Shown in pieces: positions 43,970 to 50,868 of a stretch of 64,000 bases of DNA; the first letter of the stretch is position 1, and every line of letters begins with the position of its first letter. A program made the position numbers and the translations under genes. Below the pieces are notes generated by a model, which was not told the origin of the DNA, searched no databases, and saw nothing but the letters and a program-made list of their open reading frames with translations. Origin of the DNA: DASVHS01 sp038244815 (GTDB lineage Bacteria; Acidobacteriota; Thermoanaerobaculia; Gp7-AA8); NCBI GenBank assembly GCA_038244815.1, contig JBBRTB010000010.1, positions 62,001-126,000 on the forward strand. Direction: 5' to 3'.

Positions 43970-44845
43970 CTAAGTCCGTCCGGCGATCAGGCGTTTCAGG
44001 TGATGCCGCAGCGGGCCGAGCAGGCAGTACTCGGAGGTGAGGCGGCTCTGGCGCTCGTTCTCGTCCTGAAAAAGGTCGTGCATCGTATGGGAGCGTTCTT
44101 CGAACCACTTTTCGTCGACTTCGCCATGCTTCCACTTCAGATCGAGGATCTGGAGGATGTGCGCGCGGTCGATGATCTCGGGATGATGATTCGTGCCCAG
44201 GACGCGCGGCATGGCGTCGTGGCGCGCCAGTTCCAGCATGGTGATGGCGTCGCTCGACTCCGATTCGAACGCGACGGGAAACGCCCTGCCCACGCTCTGG
44301 AGCTGCAGATCGAACAGGCGATTGTCGACAACGCGGAAGTGACGATGATCGGGGAGCCGCTCCGCAAACTGCGAGAACCAGGGATGGCTCGCTGCTTCGT
44401 CGGTCAGAACATTGAGCGGCATGCCGCTGCTCTTTTCGGAGCGCAAACGCGGCACCGCCGCGCCCGACCAGCGGCAGAGCAGACCGAAGGAGTGACATAC
44501 GGCCAGCAGCGCGGCGTGCTCGTTCGCCACGATCGACTCGAAGAGACGAAAGAGCGGTGCTTCCCACGAGATGCTCTCTTCGATCCCTTGGGACTGGTGT
44601 GACCGCCCATCGTTGAGACGAGGATCGAGCTGCCCCGGTCCGCCCGTCCCCACGTAAAGCTGAAAGCGTCCGTTCGGTGGATCGGGCATCTGCAGCCTGC
44701 GCCGCACGTCGAACGAGATCGCGCGGACCTTCAGGCCGGCCGTGACGAGGTCGTCCTGCATGGCCGCGGCGGCTTCGAGCACCGCGTGCACGAGAGAGTC
44801 GTGACCGACGTTCGGCCACGAATGATTCATGTCGAGAATGGCCAC
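43970..44845 (-). CDS. class I glutamine amidotransferase-like protein of the amidoligase cluster
   Basis: At least 291 residues. A class I amidotransferase triad can be proposed: Cys117 in LLAVCHSFG, and His221 and Glu223 in GTNHHPEIID, with GTGGPG (66-71) as the oxyanion region. It is not part of a known synthetase, so it may act as a free amidase or peptidase on the cluster product. The only usual start is GTG at 44845, but coding character and order-like sequence (RRDIHVNHDFFEYLRLDDGS) continue upstream to about 44970, overlapping the end of the GCS2 gene. The true start may therefore be a rare CTG near 44966, or a frame slip may exist. Confidence 0.7.
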   Translation of the reverse strand: MAILDMNHSWPNVGHDSLVHAVLEAAAAMQDDLVTAGLKVRAISFDVRRRLQMPDPPNGRFQLYVGTGGPGQLDPRLNDGRSHQSQGIEESISWEAPLFRLFESIVANEHAALLAVCHSFGLLCRWSGAAVPRLRSEKSSGMPLNVLTDEAASHPWFSQFAERLPDHRHFRVVDNRLFDLQLQSVGRAFPVAFESESSDAITMLELARHDAMPRVLGTNHHPEIIDRAHILQILDLKWKHGEVDEKWFEERSHTMHDLFQDENERQSRLTSEYCLLGPLRHHLKRLIAGRT

Positions 44846-44961
44846 GTCGAGCTTCCGGCGATCGGCCGGAGGAACGGAGCCGTCGTCCAGCCGCAGGTAT
44901 TCGAAAAAATCGTGATTGACGTGAATGTCCCGCCGCGGCGTCTGGCGGCCCTCGCTCAGGC

Positions 44962-46068
44962 TCAGGTTCCCACCTCGGTCTCGTGGATGATGTAGTCGAC
45001 GACGTCGCGCAGGTCTTTCCTCTGCTCGTATGCAGCGAGCTGCCGGTCCGCCCCGGGACGCCCACGGACGATCTCGCGCGCGTAGTAGACCTCGTTGCGC
45101 GAACCCAGCTCGTCGACGACGTCATCGACGAACTCCAGCAGCTCGTCGAGCAGCCTTCCGAACGGAACTTCCGCCCCGATGCCGAAGTCGATCAGCTTCC
45201 CGTCGATGCCCCATCGGGCGGCGCGAGACTTGTTCTCGTTGAGCAACGAACGGCTGTAGAGCCGCCAGGACATGTTTGCTCTATGGATCTTCCACAGCTT
45301 CACCGTCACGGCCTGGAAGAGCGCGGCCAGACAGATGGTCTCGTCAATGCGCAGCGGCACGTCGCAGATCCGGTATTCGAGCGTCGGGAAGAAGGGATGC
45401 GGGCGAACGTCCCACCAGATTTTCTTGGCGTTGTCGATGCAGTTCGTGCGGATGAGCGTCTGCACGAACTCGTCGAACTCGCTGGCCGATCGAAACGAAT
45501 CGGGTATTCCTGTTCGTGGAAACCGCTCGAACACTTTGGCGCGGTAACTCTTCCAGCCGGTGTTGTGCCCGCACCAGAACGGTGAATTGACGGAGAGGGC
45601 GAAGATGTGCGGCAGGAAATAGCGCGCCGCGTTCATCACCTGAATGCGCGTCTCCAGATCCTCGATGGCCACGTGCACGTGCAGGCCGAAGATCAGATTG
45701 GCGCGCGCCACCATCTGCAGGTCGTACACGATCTGGTCGTAGCGGGCGTTCGCGGTGATCGGCACATTGGCCCAGTGGGAGATGGGATGCGTCCCCGCCG
45801 CGGCGATGCGCAGGCCGTTCTCACGCGTGAGCCGGATGATCTCGCCGCGCAGGCGCGTGACCTCGCGCCGGGCGTGGGAGATGTCGGTGCAGATCGGAGT
45901 GCCGACCTCGATCACCGCGTCGTGCATCTCGCGCTTGATCTCGTCCTTGAGCCGCTTCTCGCCCTCGGCGAACATCTCGGCGATGTGCGACTTCAACTCG
46001 CGCGTATGCGGGTCGACGACCTGAAACTCCTCCTCGATACCGAGGGTGAAGGAGGGGCGCGGAGGCAT
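44962..46068 (-). CDS. GCS2-type carboxylate-amine ligase (YbdK-like)
   Basis: 368 residues of the glutamate-cysteine ligase family 2, an ATP-dependent ligase with the glutamine-synthetase-type fold. Landmarks: GIEEEFQVVD at the N-terminus (metal-binding glutamates), EVGTPICTDISHARRE, FGLHVHVAIED, SVNSPFWCGHNTG and ARWGIDGKLID. YbdK itself has weak glutamate-cysteine ligase activity; other members join different amines. It sits between an ATP-grasp ligase and an amidotransferase, so the product is probably a gamma-glutamyl or similar amide that is extended by the next enzyme. Substrates are unknown. Confidence 0.88.
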   Translation of the reverse strand: MPPRPSFTLGIEEEFQVVDPHTRELKSHIAEMFAEGEKRLKDEIKREMHDAVIEVGTPICTDISHARREVTRLRGEIIRLTRENGLRIAAAGTHPISHWANVPITANARYDQIVYDLQMVARANLIFGLHVHVAIEDLETRIQVMNAARYFLPHIFALSVNSPFWCGHNTGWKSYRAKVFERFPRTGIPDSFRSASEFDEFVQTLIRTNCIDNAKKIWWDVRPHPFFPTLEYRICDVPLRIDETICLAALFQAVTVKLWKIHRANMSWRLYSRSLLNENKSRAARWGIDGKLIDFGIGAEVPFGRLLDELLEFVDDVVDELGSRNEVYYAREIVRGRPGADRQLAAYEQRKDLRDVVDYIIHETEVGT

Positions 46069-46091
46069 GTCGGAAGTCTAACCCGTCCGCG

Positions 46092-46161
46092 GTGCCGGCT
46101 GAAGCCGGCACCTACACTGAAGCCGGCACCCACACGTGTAGGTGCCGGCTTCAGCCGGCAC
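46092..46161. repeat. intergenic inverted repeat with a third partial copy
   Basis: 46092-46117 and 46136-46161 are perfect inverse complements of 26 bases, and each is internally palindromic around GTGCCGGCTGAAGCCGGCAC. Between them (46117-46135) is a partial third copy ending GAAGCCGGCACCCACAC. It lies between the ATP-grasp stop and the GCS2 start, so it would be transcribed as a strong hairpin between the two genes. Confidence 0.85.
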
Positions 46162-46165
46162 GCGT

Positions 46166-47125
46166 TCACTGGATCGGCTGGTCGGCGGCTTTGCCCGTCT
46201 TCATCGTCTGCGGCCAGTTGCCGGTCAGCTCCAGCGGCCGGCCGCTGGTCACGATCTCGACGAGCACCTCGGCCATGTTCTTCACCATCCAGTCGAAGTT
46301 CTCTTTGCCGACCGAATAGACGTCCGCGTCGGGAGCGGCGTTCATGAAATCGATGGCATAGGGGACGCCGCCGCGCAGCGCGAACTCGACCGTGTTCATG
46401 TCGTAGCCGAGTCCGTCGCACAGGGCCAGAGCATCGCGCCGCATGCGCTCCAGGAGCTCCGGCGGCGTCTTGAAGTTCGCGGCGTAACGGAGGTGGTACG
46501 GCTGCTTCGGGTCGTACTGCATGATGCGCACGCGCTTGCGGCCCAGGACGTAGCAGCGGAAGTAGGCGTCGAACTCGATCGCCTCCTGGGCCATCATGGT
46601 CAGGTCGCGAGTCTGATCGTACGCGGCGAAGAATTCCGTCGGGTTGTGGACCTTGTAGACGTCCTTCCATCCGCCGCCATACGCCGGCTTCATGAAGACG
46701 GGCCAGCCGAGATAGTCGAAGACCTCGTCCCAGTTCACCCACTTCATGTTGCGAAAAGACCTGGCCTCCGTGTTCGGCGGGTACTGTTTATGCGGAAGCA
46801 GAACGGTGCGCGGAACGGCCACCTCGACAGATTTCGCGACGAGGTTGTCGAAGAATTTGTCGTCGGCCGACCACCAGATCGGATTGTTTACGATCTTTAC
46901 GCCCGACGCGGCCGCACACTTGAGGTACGTGCGGTAGAACGGAACCTCGTGGCTGATGCGGTCGAGGATCAGGTCGTACGGAAAGACGCCGTCGTCCTTG
47001 ACATACGACATCTCGACGGCGGCCGCCTCGACCTGATCTCCGCCACGTGAATTGATCTCGTTGATCAATGCCCACGGGAACGTGTCTTCCATCCCGAACA
47101 ACAGCCCGATCTTTTTCTTGCGCAT
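46166..47125 (-). CDS. ATP-grasp ligase of the amidoligase cluster
   Basis: 319 residues, RimK/D-Ala-D-Ala-ligase-like ATP-grasp fold: an N-terminal pre-ATP-grasp part (KIGLLFGMEDTFPWALI), the nucleotide lysine and glycine-rich loop in FMKPAYGGGWKDVYKV, the hinge AQEAIEFDAYFRCYVLG, and the metal-ligand segment NTVEFALRGGVPYAIDFMN. Such enzymes activate a carboxylate as acyl-phosphate and couple it to an amine. The start MRKKKIGLLFG at 47125 is preferred to an extension through the promoter region (47221). It is the first gene of a three-gene minus-strand run and diverges from the esterase across 59 bases. Confidence 0.85.
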   Translation of the reverse strand: MRKKKIGLLFGMEDTFPWALINEINSRGGDQVEAAAVEMSYVKDDGVFPYDLILDRISHEVPFYRTYLKCAAASGVKIVNNPIWWSADDKFFDNLVAKSVEVAVPRTVLLPHKQYPPNTEARSFRNMKWVNWDEVFDYLGWPVFMKPAYGGGWKDVYKVHNPTEFFAAYDQTRDLTMMAQEAIEFDAYFRCYVLGRKRVRIMQYDPKQPYHLRYAANFKTPPELLERMRRDALALCDGLGYDMNTVEFALRGGVPYAIDFMNAAPDADVYSVGKENFDWMVKNMAEVLVEIVTSGRPLELTGNWPQTMKTGKAADQPIQ

Positions 47126-47149
47126 GCGCGGCCTCTCCGGAGGGGAGGC

Positions 47150-47161
47150 ATCGTATAGAAT
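47150..47161. promoter_or_regulatory. overlapping divergent -10 boxes between ATP-grasp and esterase genes
   Basis: TAGAAT on the plus strand (47156-47161) ends 23 bases before the esterase ATG. TACGAT on the minus strand (47150-47155) ends 24 bases before the ATP-grasp ATG. The two boxes are back to back, so polymerase binding would be mutually exclusive. Confidence 0.35.
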
Positions 47162-47184
47162 CGCGCGCGCCCTCGGCAACGAAC

Positions 47185-47892
47185 ATGTACCGCGAATACG
47201 TTCAATGGTGGAGCCCATCACTCGGCAGGGCCATGGAGTTTCTATGGTTCGGCAAATTCGGGCGCCCGGTGATGCTCTTTCCGACGTCCGCGGGGCGCTT
47301 CAACGAGAACGAAGACTTCGGACTGACGGATTCGCTGGCTGACAAGGTCGATTCCGGCGAGATTCAGCTCGTGCTCGTCGACACGGTCAACAACGAGAGC
47401 TGGTACAACCAGTCGGTCCACCCGGCAGTCCGCGCGGCGCGTCACGTGCAGTACGACGCCTATCTGCGCCACGAGATGGTGCCGTACATCTTCAATCGCG
47501 CGCAGCGTGGAGACCTGGCGGTCTACGGAGCGAGCTTCGGCGCCTATCACGCCTCCAACTTCGCGGCCCGTTATCCCGACGTGGTCAGCAAAGCCATCTG
47601 CTTTTCGGGTGTGTACGACATCCACTCGTTTCTCGACGGTTACTGGGACGAGAACTGCTACTTCAATTGCCCGACCGCCTATATCCCGAATATGAACAGC
47701 GAATGGGCGACGAAGCTGTCGCGCCTGTCATGGATCATCGCCACGGGCGAATACGACTCGATCGTGCAGGAGAACCGCGACTTCTCGGCGCTGTTGTGGT
47801 CGAAGGGCATCGGCAACCACAGCGAGTTCTGGGGCGGCGTCTTCGGCCATGACTGGCCGTGGTGGCGGGAAAACCTGCGGCGGTTTGTGTGA
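47185..47892 (+). CDS. alpha/beta hydrolase, esterase family, linked to the amidoligase cluster
   Basis: 235 residues of the putative esterase family (PF00756-like). Nucleophile Ser117 is in YGASFGAYHA; the likely acid and base are Asp191 in ATGEYDSIV and His222 in GHDWPWW. Tryptophan-rich ends (YVQWWSPSL, DWPWWREN) are typical of the small group found near ATP-grasp/GCS2 genes. There is no signal peptide, so it acts in the cytosol, perhaps hydrolysing or transferring the cluster product. Start chosen at 47185; an upstream frame to 47068 overlaps the divergent gene. Confidence 0.82.
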   Translation: MYREYVQWWSPSLGRAMEFLWFGKFGRPVMLFPTSAGRFNENEDFGLTDSLADKVDSGEIQLVLVDTVNNESWYNQSVHPAVRAARHVQYDAYLRHEMVPYIFNRAQRGDLAVYGASFGAYHASNFAARYPDVVSKAICFSGVYDIHSFLDGYWDENCYFNCPTAYIPNMNSEWATKLSRLSWIIATGEYDSIVQENRDFSALLWSKGIGNHSEFWGGVFGHDWPWWRENLRRFV

Positions 47893-47976
47893 TGACACTT
47901 CTGAGCGCGAAGGATCCGGGCGGTGGCATCGCGCCCCCCGCCCGGATTCCTCGCCGTCTTCGCGTCTCGGAATGAC
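47892..47976. repeat. palindromic intergenic repeat, copy 2 (full length)
   Basis: The left arm contains CTGAGCGCGAAGGATCCGGG; the reverse complement of the right arm reads GTCATTCCGAGACGCGAAG then GGCGAGGAATCCGGGCGG. The arms are imperfect inverted repeats of about 30-38 bases around a C-rich centre. It lies between convergent genes, four bases before the stop of the next one, and may also act as terminator. Confidence 0.65.
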
Positions 47977-47980
47977 CAGG

Positions 47981-48937
47981 CTACTTCGCGGCGTGATGCT
48001 GCGCCATGACCCTGCGCAGTGAATCGGCCGGAATCGTTCCGCTGATGCGGACCGCGCCGTTGCTTCGCTCGACATTGAAGCGCCGCAGCACGGAGACGAG
48101 GTCCGGGTGCTGGTCCTTGACGGCCAGGCGCATTGCCGAGAGCGCGCCGCGCACGGTGTCTTCGACGAGTTGCAGCGTGTCCTCGTCATTCGCCAGGCCG
48201 AACGCGCCGAGTCTCACGGCGTCGCCGGTATCGGTGGCCCAGAAGCCGACGGTGGAGATGCTCTGCACCGCCGCCGCGAGAGCCTGACGGGAAGCGTCAC
48301 CTCCCGACGGGATGTGGGGAGCACCGGAGAGCCGGGAAGCGCGCGTGACATCGACGAGCGCCCAGGCCGTGGCATTGAGATCGATCCTGGAGAGACTGCC
48401 TCCGAGGAGGGCGGTGGTGGCAAAGGAGCTGCCGCCACTGGCACGCGTGCCGAGCGCTTCGACGACCGCGCCCTCGCTGCCGACGATCACGAGATGTGCG
48501 TCGGGGAAGGCCACGGCGCCCTTTCGCTGGGAGTCGGGCAGCATGAAGTACGGGCCGTTCGCACTGGAACGCGGGGTGGCACCGCGCGCCACGAGGGCCT
48601 TTGTCAGACGATCGACGTTGAAGCGGCCGTCCGCGAGGACCACCACGTCGGCGTCATGGCCGAGGTTCGTGCGCGGCGACGTGGCCACGACCACCACGTC
48701 GATGTCTTTGGCCGGATCGAGCCCGGCTTCTGTCAGGAACCGGTCGGCGTCACCGTTGCTGCTGACGTGGTCCGTGTTTTCGAACAGTGCGTTGGCGATC
48801 GCGCTGGTGCGGATCTGATTGATGCGCACGACGCCGACGGTCACGGCGTCGCTCGGAATGAGCGACATGGCGTCGGTCTTTGCCATCGCCGCGGTTGTGG
48901 CGAGCATGAGCGCTGCTGCGATGAGAACCTTTTTCAT
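47981..48937 (-). CDS. exported protein of unknown function (DUF3352-like features)
   Basis: 318 residues with a signal peptide (MKKVLIAAALMLATTAAMA). The mature protein begins SLIPSDAVTVGVVRINQI and has alternating strands and helices (DIDVVVVATSP, DADVVVLADGRFNVDRLTKAL, HLVIVGSEGAVVEAL). This resembles periplasmic proteins that report a property such as lipid content, but I cannot name the family firmly. Its ATG follows directly on the TAG of the ABC permease gene, so the ABC genes and this protein are one operon, and it may be the exporter's periplasmic partner. Confidence 0.7.
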   Translation of the reverse strand: MKKVLIAAALMLATTAAMAKTDAMSLIPSDAVTVGVVRINQIRTSAIANALFENTDHVSSNGDADRFLTEAGLDPAKDIDVVVVATSPRTNLGHDADVVVLADGRFNVDRLTKALVARGATPRSSANGPYFMLPDSQRKGAVAFPDAHLVIVGSEGAVVEALGTRASGGSSFATTALLGGSLSRIDLNATAWALVDVTRASRLSGAPHIPSGGDASRQALAAAVQSISTVGFWATDTGDAVRLGAFGLANDEDTLQLVEDTVRGALSAMRLAVKDQHPDLVSVLRRFNVERSNGAVRISGTIPADSLRRVMAQHHAAK

Positions 48938-49795
48938 CTAGAACTCCTTTCGGGTAAAGAACCAGGAAGCGAGGGCGAGACAGGCCACGGCAAACGCGGC
49001 CGTGGAGAGATAAGGGGCGAGACCGACGTCGACGGTCATCCGCTGTGAGAGCTCGCCGCCGGAGACGTAACCGAAGACGGCCTGCCCGAGCTCCGTCGTC
49101 TTCGGAACGATCCAGTAGAGGGTATTCGTCAGCCAGACCTGCCAGTCCTTCGAGAACGCCGCGGAGACGCGCTTGAGCGCGAAGAGCAGCGGAGCGAAGA
49201 AGAACAACGCGTACGTCGACATGATGGACACGCCGGTCGACGACGTCACCACCCCGACCACGAACGCGAACGCCAGCATGGTGGCCACGACCAAGAGGTT
49301 GATGGCTCCGGCCAGGATGAATCGTGGATGGACGATATGCGTCTTCCACATCACGATCAGCCAGATCGATCCGAACAGGTAGAGGATGTTGCTCGTCGCC
49401 AGAACCAGTCCCGCCACATAGCGCGACATCAGCAGGCGCACCCGGCCGACGGGCCGCGCCAGATAGAGATCGATGGTTCCTTTTTCCTGAAGGCGGGGAA
49501 CGAGATGTGCCGTGGCGAAGATCGCCAGGAACGTGCAGAGGAAGTAGAGGACGGTAGAGAACGTCGACTCGAATCCCAGGACGAGCTTCTCGATGTCGAT
49601 GTCGCCGGCGTGCCGGATCTGGGCCTTGTGGCCGAACAACTGCGCGCCGGCGAGCGTGCCGTTGACGATGTCCAGGTTCACGGCCGATGCAAAAATGAGG
49701 ATGAATAATGACGACAATAAAAAGTAAGCAATTAACGTCCAGCGCGCGGCCGCCTCGCGCATGACGTCTTCGATGTTGGCGAGCAGGATCTTCAT
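48938..49795 (-). CDS. ABC-2 type transporter permease
   Basis: 285 residues with six predicted membrane helices. It has the ABC-2 layout: a cytosolic start (MKILLANIEDVMREAAARW), first helix, a loop of about 40 residues, then TFLAIFATAHLVPRLQEKGTIDLYLARPVGRVRLLMSRY, the usual coupling-type segment. Substrate is unknown. The start overlaps the ATPase stop by four bases. Codons 19-36 (about 49685-49740) are unusually AT-rich. Confidence 0.85.
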   Translation of the reverse strand: MKILLANIEDVMREAAARWTLIAYFLLSSLFILIFASAVNLDIVNGTLAGAQLFGHKAQIRHAGDIDIEKLVLGFESTFSTVLYFLCTFLAIFATAHLVPRLQEKGTIDLYLARPVGRVRLLMSRYVAGLVLATSNILYLFGSIWLIVMWKTHIVHPRFILAGAINLLVVATMLAFAFVVGVVTSSTGVSIMSTYALFFFAPLLFALKRVSAAFSKDWQVWLTNTLYWIVPKTTELGQAVFGYVSGGELSQRMTVDVGLAPYLSTAAFAVACLALASWFFTRKEF

Positions 49796-50760
49796 GATTG
49801 CTCCATGCCGCCCACCTGAACGTCCGCCGCCCGGATGAGGTCGACGAACACGTCTTCAAGCGTCGAGCGGACCGGAGACAACTCCGACAGCACGGCGCCG
49901 CGGGCACGCGCCGTGTCGACGAGCGCGTTGAGGTGCTGCAGATCGTTCACTGCCAGCACCATGTGGCCGTTCACGCGCTCAACGACCGCGCCGCTCTCGC
50001 GGAACGCGCTGACGAGCGCATCGTCGATCGGTGCGGCCACCATCTTGTACTTCGCCGACTTGCGCGTCAGTTCGTCGATCGTTCCTTCCGCGGCCACTTT
50101 GCCGTTGCGCAGGACGGCGACGCGGTCGCACGTCAGCTCGATCTCCGAGAGAAGATGAGAATTCAGCAGCACCGCTGTCCCGCTCTTCGCCTCTTCGCGC
50201 AGGAGATCGCGGATCTCGCGGCGGCCCACCGGGTCGACGCCGTCCGTTGGCTCGTCGAGCAGAAGGATGTTCGGTGAGTGAACCAGAGCGGCGGCCAGAC
50301 CGAGGCGCTGGGTCATACCCTTGGAGAACTTCTTGATGCGCACGTCCGCCCAGGGAGCCAGGCCCATGCGCTCGAGCAACTCCATCGAGCGCGTGCGGAT
50401 GGCGCTGCCGTCCATCTCGGACATTCGCCCGAAGATCGACAGCGCCTGCCGCGCCGTCAGGTATCCCGGAATCTTGTGTCCCTCCGGAAGGTAGCCGACG
50501 CGTCGCCGCGATTCCGGATCGGAGACGGGCAGGCCGCTGACCAGCGCCTTGCCTTCCGTGGCCCGCGTCAGACCCAGGAGGATCTTGACTGTGGTGGTCT
50601 TCCCGGCGCCGTTCGGGCCGAGCAGCCCGAAGAGCTCGCCTTCCCGGACGGCGAAGTCGATCCCGTCGAGCGCGACGATCCGCTGTCCTCCCAGCGAGGA
50701 GCGATATTCCTTCCGGAGAGCCGAGACTTCGATGGGTGATTTCATGGTCGTGGTCGACAT
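49792..50760 (-). CDS. ABC transporter ATP-binding protein
   Basis: 322 residues. Walker A GPNGAGKTTTVK, Q-loop near GYLPEGHKIPGYLTA, a signature of the form FSKGMTQRLGLA, Walker B ILLLDEPTDGVDP and the switch histidine in LLNSHLLSEIE are all present. The C-terminal 80 residues are the usual DrrA/NatA-like extension. With the permease it forms an ABC-2 exporter. No Shine-Dalgarno sequence or clear promoter is visible before the ATG. Confidence 0.92.
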   Translation of the reverse strand: MSTTTMKSPIEVSALRKEYRSSLGGQRIVALDGIDFAVREGELFGLLGPNGAGKTTTVKILLGLTRATEGKALVSGLPVSDPESRRRVGYLPEGHKIPGYLTARQALSIFGRMSEMDGSAIRTRSMELLERMGLAPWADVRIKKFSKGMTQRLGLAAALVHSPNILLLDEPTDGVDPVGRREIRDLLREEAKSGTAVLLNSHLLSEIELTCDRVAVLRNGKVAAEGTIDELTRKSAKYKMVAAPIDDALVSAFRESGAVVERVNGHMVLAVNDLQHLNALVDTARARGAVLSELSPVRSTLEDVFVDLIRAADVQVGGMEQS

Positions 50761-50868
50761 GAGAGGGCCGGCGACGATGCCTGTGCCCGATGTAGCTTAC
50801 GGCCCTGTCACGGTGAAGTTGCGTTGCAGAATGGAATCGGCAAATCCTGCGTTTCAACAGGCGCTCCG

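Noticed and set aside
47892..47976. Small RNA gene between the esterase and the exported-protein gene.
   Set aside because: The sequence is explained by the palindromic repeat also seen after mdh, with no independent promoter visible.
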